The notes under the pieces: model-generated
Told to the model about the DNA's origin: nothing
What the model saw: only the letters and a program-made list of their open reading frames with translations
The model's database searches: none
Position numbers and translations under genes: made by a program
Part shown: one piece after another, positions 37,110-49,440 of the stretch
Layout of the letters: every line of letters starts with the position of its first letter
How positions within the stretch are numbered: the stretch's first letter is position 1
Source of the DNA: Sapria himalayana
Taxonomy: Eukaryota; Streptophyta; Magnoliopsida; Malpighiales; Rafflesiaceae
Length of the DNA: 64,000 nt
Assembly: GCA_029783825.1 (NCBI GenBank)
Contig: JAREIK010001468.1
Location: 5,068,261-5,132,260 of the forward strand
Direction of reading: 5' to 3'

Positions 37110-37385
37110 TTTGTATTGGTATTGCATGATACTGTTCAACCTAGTACAGGTTGGCTTGGGTTTGAATTGTGCCTGGTGCATGATGGTGGTGGGTTTGGCA
37201 CAATGCATCGGCTCAACATGATTTGGCATGACCCAAGAAGCCAGTCGACCAACAGGCTGTGTCGGGTTGCCATTTTTTGGAATCGTGCTGACATAAAACA
37301 TAACTCATTCTATAAACCATGTCGTATCTTGCATGGCATGATGACTAGTTCGAGCCTAAAAAAATGAGTCGTACCACCCGACACA
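37110..37385. mobile_element. Eroded member of the GC-rich hAT-like family
   Basis: Words such as ggttggcttgggttt, gcacaatgcat, catgatttggcatgaccca and gtcgggttgcc are C-to-T/G-to-A decayed forms of the gggccggcccggcacg words of the intact copies. Termini and target duplication are not recognisable. Confidence 0.4.
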
Positions 37386-38526
37386 CTTGTTTAATGCTTT
37401 TATAAATTTTAACATTTAAAATCTCATTAGAATTTTAAAGTTAAATAATATTAGAATGAATAATTACCTAGGAAGTTCTTGTATTGTGTGTGTGCGTGCG
37501 TGTGCGCGTGTGTGTATTAGAGGTATTGTCATGTCTTTCTTTGATGACAAGTATCTTCGTTTAATGATGCTAGTTCTCATATTCAAGACTTATTTGATGT
37601 AATTTCTCTAATTTTTAAAAATAATTTATCAATTTATTAATGTCTCATAAACCTGATACTAAATGAGGCCCTTATGTTTTAATTACAACCTCTACTAATT
37701 ATAAAAGTAATGATAATATACAAGACTATTAAAATTATATATAAATAAAATTATTATGTCATGTGATGAAGTTTTCTAAGAGATTAATTAAAAGTAAACT
37801 CAAAAGTTTAACCATTATATATAAGAATTATTTTGATTTTATGTTGGATATGTTACCACTAATTTTTTTTTTCATTCATAGATACGTTATAGAAAAATAT
37901 AGAAAAAGTTAAAATATATGTATTTGATTTTTTTTAATTCAAAAAGGATATGTTATGTTTTATATATTTTTTTGTTTATTTTTATGTTTATATTTTTATG
38001 GATGAGTCCACCTAATATATGTGCTGCCTCAATCAATGTTAGAGATTATTTATTTTCTCGTGTATTTCATTTCACTATATAGTATGTTTCATTATTATTA
38101 TTATTATTTTTAATGGTTATATATATCATGATATTAAAGCATTGGATAAGATAAATCCTACGCATGAAGAAAATGGTACATAGCATAATTATTAAATGCG
38201 GACCTCATGCACACCTAAAGTCCACGCTCTACTGTGCCTAGACAAAAGTGCCTCACTTCATCTCCCTTTAGGTGCCTTTTTGTCCCCCTACAAAATATAT
38301 TATTCCTGCAGCCCCTCCACAAATCAATTATTTTCAAAGCCCCATAATAAATCATATTATTCTAAAAGTCTTCCTGTAAATCATATTATTTCTAAAGCCC
38401 CTCCCGAATACTTGTGATAATGAGAAATGCTTATTAATTTTTATATTTGATTTTTTTATTTGATATAATTTATTTGATTGTATTTTATTAATAGATAAAA
38501 TTATAGGTAATATTTAATAAAAATAA
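37386..38526. repeat. Intron sequence with TG microsatellite and LTR-like segment
   Basis: A TG/CG-interrupted run lies at about 37478-37516. At 37995-38040 (+ strand) gatgagtccacctaatat followed by gctgcctcaatc is a copy of the recurrent LTR-like phrase; 37840-38130 may be a solo LTR. No gene. Confidence 0.45.
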
Positions 38527-38552
38527 TATATACACACACACACACACACCTA

Positions 38553-38586
<34 letters not shown>

Positions 38587-38606
38587 CTAATACACACACA
38601 CACCTA

Positions 38607-38640
<34 letters not shown>

Positions 38641-38643
38641 CTA

Positions 38644-38679
<36 letters not shown>

Positions 38680-39120
38680 CTAATATATATATATATATAC
38701 ACCTAATATATATAGATATATATATACACACCTAATATATATAGATATATATATACACACCTAATATATATAGATATATATATACACACACCTAATATAT
38801 ATAGATATATATACACACACCTAATATATATAGATATATATACACACACCTAATATATATAGATATATATACACACACCTAATATATAGATATATATATA
38901 CACACACCTAATATATAGATATATATATACACACACCTAATATATATAGATATATATACACACACCTAATATATATAGATATATATACACACACCTAATA
39001 TATATAGATATATATACACACACCTAATATATATATATATACACACACACCTAATATATATATATATATATATACATATACACACACACACCTAATATAT
39101 ATATATACACACACACACAC

Positions 39121-39173
<53 letters not shown>

Positions 39174-39225
39174 CTAATATACACACACACACACACCTAA
39201 TATATATATATATATACACACACAC

Positions 39226-39261
<36 letters not shown>

Positions 39262-39263
39262 GT
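38527..39263. repeat. TA/CA minisatellite array with terminal 40-bp palindrome
   Basis: More than 20 variant units of the type acacacacctaatatatata (some with a gatatata insert), each about 20-40 bp long, in one orientation. The array ends in a perfect 40-bp palindrome at 39224-39263 (acctaat, alternating AT, attaggt). The reverse frame over it is an artefact of the repeat. Confidence 0.92.
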
Positions 39264-39542
39264 ATAATGTGCCTCAAAAAAGATTTGATTAATTGTATCA
39301 ATACCTTAAAAGATTTTTGTATCTTAGTAAATCTTATGTTTCAAATAATTGTTGTACATAATATGTGCATTGAGGCATGCATAGTAGTTGCCCATGATTT
39401 TGAATAGGTGCATAACAAATCCAATGTGCACAATAAATCGTAGGCATGCACAATTGGCACTCATTGTATGTAACAAGCACGCACAATATGCGTGCAAGAA
39501 GTAAGAAAAAAATGGTCATAATTATGTGTAGGATGTGACACC

Positions 39543-40287
39543 CTATGTTGCACGGACACGGATACGGACACGGAGATACGACACGGCAGGATACGGAGAC
39601 ACGGCAAATTCTAAAAAACTAGGATACGGATATGACTAGGATACGTCATGATAAAAAAATAAAATTAAAAATAAAAATTATTAATTATAAATATTAGGTA
39701 TTTTAAAATAATTTTAAATACTGTATTTTAAAATAATTTAAAATTCTGTATTTTAAAATAATGTAAAAAAAATTTAAACCCTCTAACACCACCACCACCA
39801 CCATCCCTTTACAGTTTCGATTTTCGAACTCTTCCCCCTCCCGATACAGATTCCAAAACCGCTCATTCCCTTTATAGAATTAGGTTACCTTAGGTATTGT
39901 CGGCGCCTCGGCGGTGTGCTCCTCCCTTCCCCGTTTGACGTAATGACAATTGACAACTATTTATCGCAATCGGCTTGTCGGCAACTCACTGTCGGCGGTG
40001 TGCTCCTCAATTTGTTGGAGATGTAGGAGTAATAGTTAATATATAGTATATTTCCGACGTGTTAGAATCGTAAAAACACGTCAGTTGGTAAATGATGCAT
40101 CTGTAGGTAAACAACGCGTTTGTTGTTAACGACGAGTGTTTCCGAACAACGCGTCGGATATGCCTCTGACGCATATCCGACCCGTGTCTGACCCGTGTCG
40201 TTGTGTCCATGTGTCGGACACGTGGACACGGCGACACTGGTCGGACACGGCGACACGGCAGTTCCTAGGCGTATCCGTGCAACATAG
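39543..40287 (+). mobile_element. Non-autonomous hAT element, 'cacggacacgg' family, copy 1 (745 bp)
   Basis: Left terminus CTATGTTGCACGGACACGG; right terminus reverse-complements to CTATGTTGCACGGATACG. The 8-bp target duplication GTGACACC is at 39535-39542 and 40288-40295. Subterminal regions are dense in acacgg and gatacgg words. Centre (about 39775-40010) contains a less repetitive GC-rich part with accaccacc repeats and the phrase ggcggtgtgctcctc twice. No transposase is encoded. The first 190 bp match the reverse complement of the right part of the element at 42076-42758. Confidence 0.9.
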
Positions 40288-40341
40288 GTGACACCAACCT
40301 TTTGTAGATGTCAATCGACAAAGAAGTGATATGATACGAGT

Positions 40342-40786
40342 AGAGGTGTCAACCGGGCCGGGTCGGGCCGGCCCGGCACGATGTAATGCATGATTCAGTC
40401 GTGTCTGGTTCTGCCCGGCACGGAAATTTCTCGTGCCCGGGCTCGTGCAATGCCGTGCCGAGGCTAACCGGGCTTCATGTTGTGCATGGCCCGGCACGGT
40501 ACCATGGCCCGTCGACACGATACCACGCCAAAATCAATTTTTTAAAAAAAAATTAGGGTTACGGGAGCGCCGAAATCCTAATTTTTTTTAATTTAGAGTT
40601 CGGCCCGACTGGGCCGAACCAGGCGGATCGTGCCGCGGGCCCGTGCAGGGCTGAATCCCACAAAACCGTGCAGGGCCAGGCACGACATGGTACAATAACC
40701 GTGTCGTGCCTGGCCCGGCACGAAAGCACGGCGAACCTGAAAAAAATGGGTCAGACCGGTCCAGTACGTCTTGTTTGACACCTCTA
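40342..40786. mobile_element. GC-rich hAT-family element without matching target duplication
   Basis: Left end TAGAGGTGTCAACCGGGCC and right end TTTGACACCTCTA are inverted. The flanking 8-mers differ (GATACGAG versus TATATGTA), so it may be a recombinant of two copies or have eroded flanks. The middle holds an AT-rich insert (about 40520-40600) with ttagggttacgggagcgcc. It begins only 46 bp after the neighbouring element's target duplication. Confidence 0.8.
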
Positions 40787-42067
40787 TATATGTATGCAAA
40801 TATAGGAGATTCTTTTTATAATGCATATGTTGTGTTGTAGGAATAATTAACACACTAGAGAGATACTGATAATTATTTTCAGAGAGAATTAATAATACTA
40901 AATATTGAGAAAGATAATCTCACTATCAGATAATATTTCATTATCCCGCCACTTACTAGATAGGAGTATACTATATGAAAAATTTTTCTCTAAGATAATA
41001 TTAGGTACTTCCCAGCAATTAGGTACTACAAATCTCATAATCTATTTTTTTTCTTTTGATTCCTAGATTATGGACTTGTTAATCATATTATAGATAATTA
41101 CTCGTGATTTATACTCTTTTCTTTTTATTTTCAGAATATTATGATAGTTAATGATAAATCATCAAAAGTCCTTGATAATTATAACATTCAACTTTAAACT
41201 TTATTTTTTTTGTATATATATTTTTTTATTTTTGTTTCATTAGTTTTTTTTTATGTAGGTTATTTTTTAAATTAATTCTACTCTAATTTTATTTTTTTTC
41301 AATGATATTATTTTGCATGATCAAGAAGCTTTGAGGAAGACTTAATTTTACTTTGAGCAAATTTGAGAAAGATAATTCAACCTAATACTTTCTCTTCTAC
41401 TAGGTATTTGAGTATTTTTGATATATTACTTATATATTTTTGACTTGTCACATGTCTATAGCTAAATTGAAAATGTTGGATCATAGTGTTATAAGTATTT
41501 ATATCCTATAGCATAAGGCATATCAGTTATGAAAGCTAAATAGAGCTTTCAAACATGCCTATTATACTTGTGTAATGTTTGAGAATTTAGTAGAAATGAG
41601 ACTCGATGATTTTAGATATTTTATCAAATGTATTTGATTATTTATTTTCTGTTTCAGATTATACATTTTTATAAATTTTCATTATTATATTAAAAAATAA
41701 AAATTCTATTTAATAAACAAATTAAAATTATTAGGAGTGACAATATATTTGGATACATATATATATATATGTAATAGCTTAAATATAGCAGCTTAAAACT
41801 CACTATACTATAATAAGATTATATATCAAATTTCATGTGTTAGCACACCACAACACAACAAAATGAAGCTGCAGAAAATAAGAATAAATATTTGAATAAG
41901 ATAATTTAGACACATTTTTTGGTTGGTGTGTTCTAAAATTATTTGGGGAGATATATAATTCTAATAAAAAAGTATCTTATCAATCAAATATTTTTTTCTG
42001 TTATTTCTCATCATATATTTTTTTTAGATTGTATATCATTGAGAGGTACTATTCAATTTATCTCATA
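40787..42067. repeat. AT-rich intron sequence with copia-related segment
   Basis: The stretch 41430-41560 (aaattgaaaatgttggatcatagtg, gcatatcagttatgaaag) is homologous to 51740-51815 and more weakly to 56160-56240, the part upstream of copia pol in this family. No frame is readable. Confidence 0.5.
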
Positions 42068-42075
42068 AGTTTAAG

Positions 42076-42758
42076 CAAGGAAGCACCGACACGGCTCCCT
42101 ACAGTCGTGTCCACGTGTCCGACACCTGAACACGTGGACACGACACGGATACGGCACGGATATGTGTCCGATACGCCACGTGGCGTATCATTGCACAATC
42201 CGTATCCGATACGCCATGTGGTGTATCAGATGGTTGCGTCGGCAGCCATATCCACGTCTATAGTGCGCGACATCCGACGACGTCGGTGACCAATGTTGGC
42301 CATTGGCAGGGGACGGGCGCGATTTGAGAGAGAGGCAGGAGCAGGCACGATTTGAGGGGAGAGGTAGGGGCGGGCGTGCTTGAGGAGAGAGGTAGGGGCA
42401 TAAAATAAAATATTTTTATAAAATAAAATAAAAAATATATATTTTTATATAATATAATTATAAAATATTATTTTATAAAATAAAATAAATATAAATATTA
42501 TCTTCTAAAATAAAATAAAATATTTCTATTTTATAAAATAAATAATATATATTTATTATATATAATAAAATATTTTAATTTAATTTAATTTAATAAATTT
42601 TATAAAATACCTAATATTTATAATTAATAATTTTATTTTTTTTTTTATTTTTTTATTATGTCGTATCCTAGCCATATCCGTATCCTAGTTTTTAAAAATT
42701 TATCGTGTTCCCGTATCCTGCCGTGTTGTATCCCCGTGTTCGTGTCCGTGCTTCTTAG
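42076..42758 (-). mobile_element. Non-autonomous hAT element, 'cacggacacgg' family, copy 2 (683 bp)
   Basis: Left terminus CAAGGAAGCACCGACACGG; right terminus reverse-complements to CTAAGAAGCACGGACACG. The 8-bp target duplication AGTTTAAG is at 42068-42075 and 42759-42766. It is inverted relative to copy 1 at 39543, and the shared end is about 85% alike over nearly 200 bp. Its GC-rich centre (42240-42400) differs from copy 1 and contains about three tandem units of gcgcgatttgag/gagaggtagggg type. It is nested in copia-related sequence. Confidence 0.9.
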
Positions 42759-42766
42759 AGTTTAAG

Positions 42767-43970
42767 AATATTTTTTTTGTTCAGGTTTTCACCATAAAAT
42801 CTGACAATATTGCGCCTAAGGTAATAATATTTGCTCTTATTGGTTATTCTAATATTAATAAAGGATACAAGTGTTGCTTGTATGAAATTAATAAATATTA
42901 GTGTGTTGATATTATTATTTGTATTCAAAATTTATTCTTTAATGATCCTAATGGAGAGAAAGTAACTCCTCGATTTCATCTGAACTTATTGACTCTCATT
43001 ATGATGTTACTCTCGTGAATCATCATTTCTATCAACATATATAGAATCTGCTGAATTTGGAAAAAGTGAGGTTTCTCAAGAAAAGTAATCTCCCTCAAGC
43101 TAGACAATTTGGTAGCTCATAAGTTTATATTTTGAGGCATTCTCCTGAATCTATATTTGAGGTACAAGTTATCAACATCAACTCTAATGATTATGTTTTT
43201 TTTGATCTCTCTCTAGAAGTAACATTAGTTTTCTATTTAACAATCTATTTCATATGATTCATATTTCATTAATTCTTTTATTTTATTTATTATTATTATT
43301 TTTTTATACTAGGATATCAAAGTCTCATTCTGAGGTAATATCTCATTCATAATATTGTTAAGCCATATTGGAAGTGATAAATACCTTCAACTCAAATGGG
43401 ATTTGGGAATTACTATTTTGATCTTTAGGAAAGTTTCTTGTTTGTGTATGGTAGTGTTCGTTGTGAAGACTAGTTCATGTGAGAAAATAGATTGTCTTAA
43501 GGCGAAACTTGTAACGATGAGATTTACTTACATGTTTGGTGTATATTATTCAGATTTTTTTTAGTAGTCAAGATGTTCTTAGTATAAATTCTTATATCAC
43601 TGATAGTTTCTGGTAGTTAAATAATATATTAGTTAGATGTGAAAAATATATTTTTCATAATGACCTTGAGGAGTATGTATTTATGGAGCTAAATCACTGA
43701 GACTTCAACTAGTATCGTTAGACTTAGTTTTTAGACTATGTTAATGAAATAGTCACCAAGGATTTACTCTGTGAAATTTTCACTAGCAGTTATATTTTTT
43801 GGATTGTATAAGTTTGTTTTGATTTTTTCTTTGTTTTTTAAATAAAGTTTTATTGGTAAGGTGATCTTACTGATTATATATATGACTGACATTCATGTTA
43901 TGGGAGACAATGAGTTGAAATCAACAAATTCAAATATTATATTAAGCCACATTCTTAGATGAAGAATCTT
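42767..43970 (+). pseudogene. Ty1-copia reverse transcriptase relic (+ strand)
   Basis: An open frame at 43355-43564 includes CEKIDCLKAKLVTMRFTYMF and GVYYSDFF, matching 'DGxxDRLKARLVAKGFTQxxGVDYxETF' of copia reverse transcriptase. Further on, 43680-43710 gives a version of 'LEEEVYME'. Around 43870 a degraded 'YVDD' region follows, and then a homologue of the QLK... block, which is broken off by the GC-rich element at 43974. Direction is the same as the host gene. Confidence 0.8.
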
Positions 43971-43973
43971 GTG

Positions 43974-44195
43974 TAGAGGTGTCGAGTATGCTGGGTTGTC
44001 GTGCACAACATGAGGCATGATCCAACTGAGTCATGCCTGGTTCGGCACAACATAGTTAAGAATCATGCTTGGACTTGGGTCATGCCAGCCCAAGGCACGA
44101 CTCATACCATGCTGGACTAGAGGCCTTGGATAGTGGACTAGGTTGAGGGCCTGGTCCACTTGACCGTGCTTGCTCTAGCTGAACCCATTTTTATT
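43974..44195. mobile_element. Eroded GC-rich hAT element nested in a copia relic
   Basis: Begins TAGAGGTGTCGAGTATG, then has catgaggcatgatccaac, gttcggcacaac and ccaaggcacgac words. This is the family sequence with many C-to-T changes. The right terminus is not identifiable (near 44190). The surrounding copia frame appears to resume around 44300-44800. Confidence 0.65.
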
Positions 44196-45239
44196 ATAAA
44201 AAAAACTTGATAATTTTATTTTTTAAATAAATCCTCCATGTACACATGGCAAGGTTTTTAATAAAATCCTTCATGTGTTTGTGATGGATTATTCAGGCTG
44301 GCATTTCTTAGATTCTCGTCGATAATTTCTGTTTGATGTAACTCTTTGCATACTCAAGTATTGGAAAAAGTATCCATAATTTGGGATTTTTTTCTAGGAT
44401 CATGGACATTTGCATTTGGTTGTATAATTATATTCGAGTAAAATACCAATATGAATTGAAATAAGATTTATAATAAGATTTTGTATTTTTCTTAGAAATA
44501 ATTTTATCTTTTAGATCTAATATAGAGACAAATGTCAATGTGATGTTGATATTTACTTATAAAATATTTTGGATGTGGCATCTACTCGAGAAAGTCATAT
44601 AAGTATTTTTTTTCTCATTATTTTTTATTGTGACAATGAGATAATGAGATAATTTTCAATTCTATATTTTTTGAGCAGATGAAGCACATAAATGTAAATT
44701 ACTTCTCTTAGAAAGAAAATTTAGGATGATATCATAATTATAACATATATTCAAATAATAGAGTAGCAGGTTGATATCTTCACTAAGTCCTTGAAGAAGC
44801 TTTAAATTATATTTTTTTACTTTTAAGTTTGATATTGTGTATTTTTATGCACCAGTTTGATGAGAATATTATGGTTTTCTTATTTATTACAAATTTTTTT
44901 TTTGTATTTTTGATGAGATCACCTAACATTTAGGTTGCCCCAATCATCTTCACCACTTATATAAGGATATATGATATGTGTTTTTAATGTATGTGTTATT
45001 ATCATCTGTTTTATTTCTTAAAATTTAGCAGTGTACAATTATCTGTATCTCACTACTAGCTTATCTGAAGATATTAGAACAAATTCTAAAATTGTTTGGA
45101 TGCGATTGTACTCAATTCATCCAACTAGCTTGCTGTTATCCTAGATAACTAAGTACTATATTATTTAGGATTCTGAAAGTTTTTAGCAAATAAGTTATTT
45201 TTAATACTTAATTTCATAAATTTCATCATACTCATGTAT
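44196..45239 (+). pseudogene. Copia RNase H debris and LTR-like 3' end
   Basis: 44300-44820 resembles other copies downstream of the reverse transcriptase (for example 58370-58870). At 44850-44950 the phrase caccagtttgatgagaatatt and then gatgagatcacctaacattt and ttgccccaatcat mark the end of the coding part and the recurrent LTR-like motif. Confidence 0.5.
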
Positions 45240-46680
45240 TTTTTTTTTTTGTTTTTACTTCTTTATTTGATGTTGTTAAGAGACTTAGGTTTTCTTATGA
45301 GATACTATATCATCTAGGATGGCTAAAGGCCTTGATTGAAGATAAAGAATTTCTCACTCCATTGAATCATGGAAACTAGCACCATGTCTTGGGAGAAGAT
45401 ATGTTACTAGTTGCATGTCGGTTTTTGTAGTGAAAACAAGCGTAGATGACAAGGTATATTTCTTTGTGACAAAATTGGTAGCGAGCAATTTCACTCAAAT
45501 GTTTTGTGTGAGTTACTAGATTATTTTTTTTAGTAGTCAAGCTGGCTTACATATGGATATTTCTTTTGCGTGAATTAATAGATGATATAATCGTTAGATA
45601 TGAAAAAATATTTTTTAATGAATACTTTAATGACACTGACTTATAATGTATTTCTGTGATCGTAATTGTAAATTTTATTGAATATCGAGCATGCTGATGA
45701 GTGTGAATAGAAATGTGTGAGTGCTTTAACATAGAAGTTAAAGTATATTAACGGTGCTGCTTCTTTAGAGTTTAGTCATGCTTACCCTATTAAGCTTGTG
45801 GAGCTTGTCACTAGTTGGAGATTTGACTATTAAGAAGGATGTTGGCCTACTATTCACAAATTTATCAGGTTTTGGAGTCACTCTTTCGATGAGCCCAAGA
45901 CATGGCGAAACCAATCAATATAGAGGCATGAAGTGTAGTATAGCAGGTGGTATCTCATGATAGTGTTGATCATGATGCCACCACATGAGTTGTATCGCTG
46001 CATGAATGAGTAGGCCCGTGACATTAAGGAGGAGGTGCATATGGAGCAATCATTTTGGTTTTGTGCAATACAGTCAGACATAGTTAATCGATCATGAAAG
46101 ATATTTTATGACAAAAGGTACAAAATATTTATTTGTGAGTTTTTTACAAGTTGTCATCTCATTTAGTTTGCACGTGTGTTATAATTTGTTTATTTATTTT
46201 GATATTCTTATGACAAAGTAATTATTCTTATTGTATTTGTGTATAATATTTTGATTATAAGAGATTATGAGTTGGAGATCATATAATTTTTTGATTATAT
46301 TCAGGCATAGTTCTAAATGAAGAATCTTTGGAGATTTAAATATTTTTTTTAGTATAAAAGTGACTTATTTCAGGAGATGTATTTTTCTGTCACAGAGCTA
46401 ATATGTGTTTGATTCTCGTACGAGAGCTGGAATCTTTGATTGTGCCCTAATTATATTTTGATTGATTCGAACATTGGGTTGGTTTTTGATGTGATCCAAT
46501 TAATTAACTGATTATTTAGATTAGATATTTCATTTACAATTAGTATATTTAGTCTTTTTTTATAATTTTTTTGAAAGCTTCACTTGGATGTTTCTATCTG
46601 TATAATAAGTTATGTCTAGATGTATTCAAGATTTGAGATCTTTTTCAATGATCAAGTGTTCTTTTAGTTTGCCAAATAAT
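45240..46680 (+). pseudogene. Ty1-copia pol relic (+ strand), reverse transcriptase
   Basis: 45305-45400 gives a piece like 'SHPGWxxAMxxE' (ISSRMAKGLD in one frame). 45400-45510 reads CMSVFVVKTSVDDKVYF and TKLVASNFTQMF, matching 'GCRWVxTVKxxxDGxVDRxKARLVAKGFTQxxG'. MEQSFWF near 46040 is the 'YMEQPPGF' motif. Near 46330-46420 are a piece like FSIKVTYF and the LSQ-like end, then a 'RPDISFTV'-like segment near 46530. Frames shift repeatedly. A block at 45770-45960 interrupts the expected order and may be an insertion. Confidence 0.75.
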
Positions 46681-46689
46681 ATTAGACAT

Positions 46690-47070
46690 GTACGTTCTAA
46701 TAATAAGGAAAAATATCAAGGTTAGTTTAGAAATGGTTTTGTATCTAATGATATTAGATATGAAAAGTTACCAATCAAAAAATCATTATTAAATAATGTC
46801 ATAGAGAGAATGAATTAGATCATTGAGAGTGTTCGGTGCATGTTTCTTCCCAAGTAATTTTAGGAAGAAATAATTTATACGACTATTGAATTAATCACGT
46901 GCACTGCCATCGCACTTGATGGAGATGATCCTAATAAATTATTGGACAAAAAAAGTTAACTTATATAGTCACTTATGAGTTTTTGACCACGAAGTCTTTC
47001 GTTCATATCTTAAAAGATGAATTATAAAAACTCAAAACCACTCCATTCCCATCACCTGTGGCAATAGTTG
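46690..47070 (+). pseudogene. Ty1-copia integrase relic (+ strand)
   Basis: One frame reads NNVIERMN, then RCMFLP, FWEEIIYTTIELI, IALDGDDP and further VNLYSHLWVFDHEVF. This matches 'NGVAERMNRTLxERxRCMLxxAxLPxxFWxEAxxTAxYLINRSPSxALDGDxPExVWTGKxxxYSHLRVFG' of plant copia integrase in order. It follows the reverse transcriptase relic that precedes it, so it comes from another copy. Confidence 0.8.
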
Positions 47071-47406
47071 ATATACCTTTGGCCGTGCTTTATGCACATA
47101 TACCTTTATGATTTATCCTTTTGTTTTGTTTTGTTTTGTTTTTTTCCAATGTTGTTGGTTGTCTGTTAATGAATAAATTAAAATTTAAAGAAAGGTTGTT
47201 GATATATTTTACCATGTTTATCATTTATTTTTATTTCTTGCAAGATTAATATTTTAGACCTTTATACAACAACATGAATGAGTGTTTCATGGTTTATTAT
47301 TTTATACTTAAGGTTTTGTTGTTTTTTCTTTTTTTGTTGCTTAGTTTATATTTTTGATGGGAGACTCAACCCGTGAGATAATCTAATTAATTTTTCTCAT
47401 TATATA

Positions 47407-47442
<36 letters not shown>

Positions 47443-47660
47443 ATTCATTGAGTGTTGTAATATTTATTCCAATGTGATATTAAAATTCAATAGTTATATT
47501 GAGTTATTTATTTATCATTTGAATCAATCTTCTCTAATAAAATTAAATTAATATTTTGTTATTTTTAACATTTTACATATTTGAGTTTTATTGTATTTTT
47601 TTACTTGTTTGTTGATTCGAAGTTTCTACATGTGTCATAGCTATGTAGACATACTTAGAT

Positions 47661-47691
<31 letters not shown>

Positions 47692-48988
47692 TAATTTTTT
47701 TTTTTAAAACTAAATGACAAATTATCATTTTTAGATTGGGAAAAAATGTAAAACACTTGACAATGTTAATTGTTACGTGTGAGATCTAATAGATCTATCA
47801 CTTTTTAGATAAACTAAGCCTATCAGTTCAAAGACAGATGCTGCTTAACCATGATAGTTAGATAGTTACATGCCTATCAACAAATAAATCACAAATATTT
47901 TTGTCAATATGTTTGAAAGATCATATGTGTTTTTCTTCTTTTTCAAATTGGATATTTGTAATTTTTATGTACCAGCTTGAAGGGAGTATTGAGATCGAAC
48001 ATTAGTTGTTACTTTAGTTTATTTATTTTCTATTGTATTTTGTATGAAAATACTTAATATGTGGGATGTCCAAACTTTGAGTATATATTTATTTTTATTT
48101 TAGGTTATTTAATATAATAAGAACACATTATATTTTATTTCCCTTTCATCTCTCATTGTCACACCTCCCTCTCTTTTTCTTGAAAACCTCATGGGCCTAA
48201 AATCTTAAAATGCCTAAAGCCCTAAATCGAACAAACTATCATACTTATATTACAATTATTGTTTATTCATTGTTCCTCTCTGTGAAATTCATATTAATAT
48301 AATTTTTTAGATTCTCAAAAAATGTAAAAAATGAAATTCACATTTGTGATTTGTTTTTGTGAATTTGATTGTTCTTGGTTAGATAGACATATTAATTTGA
48401 ATTGAACACTAATTGTTACCAATAGGAAATACACAATGGCATAATGATAAATAGTTGTTTTCATTTCTATTACAAATATTGTAAAAAGAGTCATGATTTC
48501 AGCTACTTGTGACTTTTTTTAGATGATATATTTACATGAGGAGGTTAAATTTTTTGATTTACTTCATATTATTTTTTTTTGTGATGGTTTAATTGTGTTA
48601 TACATTATTTCCAATCTAATTTTTTTATGAGCATATGAATTATATTAATTGTTACTATTATTTTATTATGAAAAAGATTGGAAATATTTATGCACTTGAG
48701 TTGTTTGCTATTCTTATTGTTGATGAGAATTTTTCTTTTTTTTTTTTTTTTAATTTTTATATATTCATGTATATTTGAATGAATTTATTGTTTCCAATTA
48801 GTATGTAATTCTTTAACAATATTATTTTGGTATGTATCTGTTAGGCATGAATAAAACTGTATTTAATATTTAATATTCCGTCTTAAAATTTTTTTATTAT
48901 AATTATTGTTATTTTATTAAATATTTGTGGGTAATATTATTGCGACAGTTGGTTAGATTGCTTTAAAAACAGTTGTATTCCAACACAG
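47071..48988. repeat. Intron sequence with LTR-like motifs and TA microsatellites
   Basis: TA runs at 47411-47439 and 47659-47688. LTR-like phrases are near 47355-47395 (gatgggagactcaaccc) and 48050-48090. A copia 3'-end phrase (accagcttgaagggagtatt) is at 47967-47990. No gene. The acceptor of exon d (caacacag) closes the stretch. Confidence 0.55.
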
Positions 48989-49209
48989 GGGTGCCTAAGG
49001 CCATTCCATGGACATGTGCAGCTCCTCTGAAGGCTGCCGCAGATGCATGGTGCAATATGGATATTCATAGAGGAGATGTTGTCGCATGGCCCACCAATCT
49101 TGGATGGATGATGGGTCCCTGGCTAATTTATGCTTCCTTGTTAAATGGAGCTTCAATTGCTTTATATGATGGATCTCCCCTTCTTTCTGGCTTCGCCAAG
49201 TTTGTACAG
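48989..49209 (+). CDS. AAE18: AAE18-like exon d (221 nt), AMP-binding domain core
   Basis: The first two bases complete the Gly codon of exon c, so the loop reads [10 protein letters not shown]. The rest holds hallmarks of plant AAE17/18: a [12 protein letters not shown] segment, then ALYDGSPL and FAKFVQ. The exon ends in phase 0 before gtaagg. The reading frame stays open into the intron to about 49263, but similarity stops at FVQ and the donor is clear. The Lys of the P-loop is present. In canonical members Glu often precedes PK; here it is Val. The exon lies about 15.9 kb from exon c and 10.8 kb from exon e. Confidence 0.92.
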
Positions 49210-49440
49210 GTAAGGCCGCAATTCTGGCTTATTAACTCCATGCCCTCAAATTATATGGGTTGATTTCTACATGTTATACCATTTTTGTCTGCTATTTTTC
49301 TTTTTGTTCAAATAATAAGATCCCAATTTATTTCAATAAAAATTGACTAGGAAAGTTGTGCATGGGACTCCTGAGACCCAAATGGCTTATGATACCCGGA
49401 GTTCACATCATAAATATAAGCATTATGATTTATTTTTTAT
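49210..49440. other. Start of third giant intron
   Basis: Begins gtaagg. Nothing recognised except AT-rich intron sequence. Confidence 0.5.

Noticed and set aside
38501..38731. 76-codon reverse frame with Ile-Tyr and Val-Cys repeats
   Set aside because: Pure translation of the TA/CA minisatellite.
40007..40853. Overlapping reverse frames up to 130 codons
   Set aside because: They run across two hAT elements and are composition artefacts.
49210..49263. Extension of the exon d frame past FVQ
   Set aside because: A clear gtaagg donor at 49210 and family similarity ending at FVQ, continued by D in exon e, show this part is intron.
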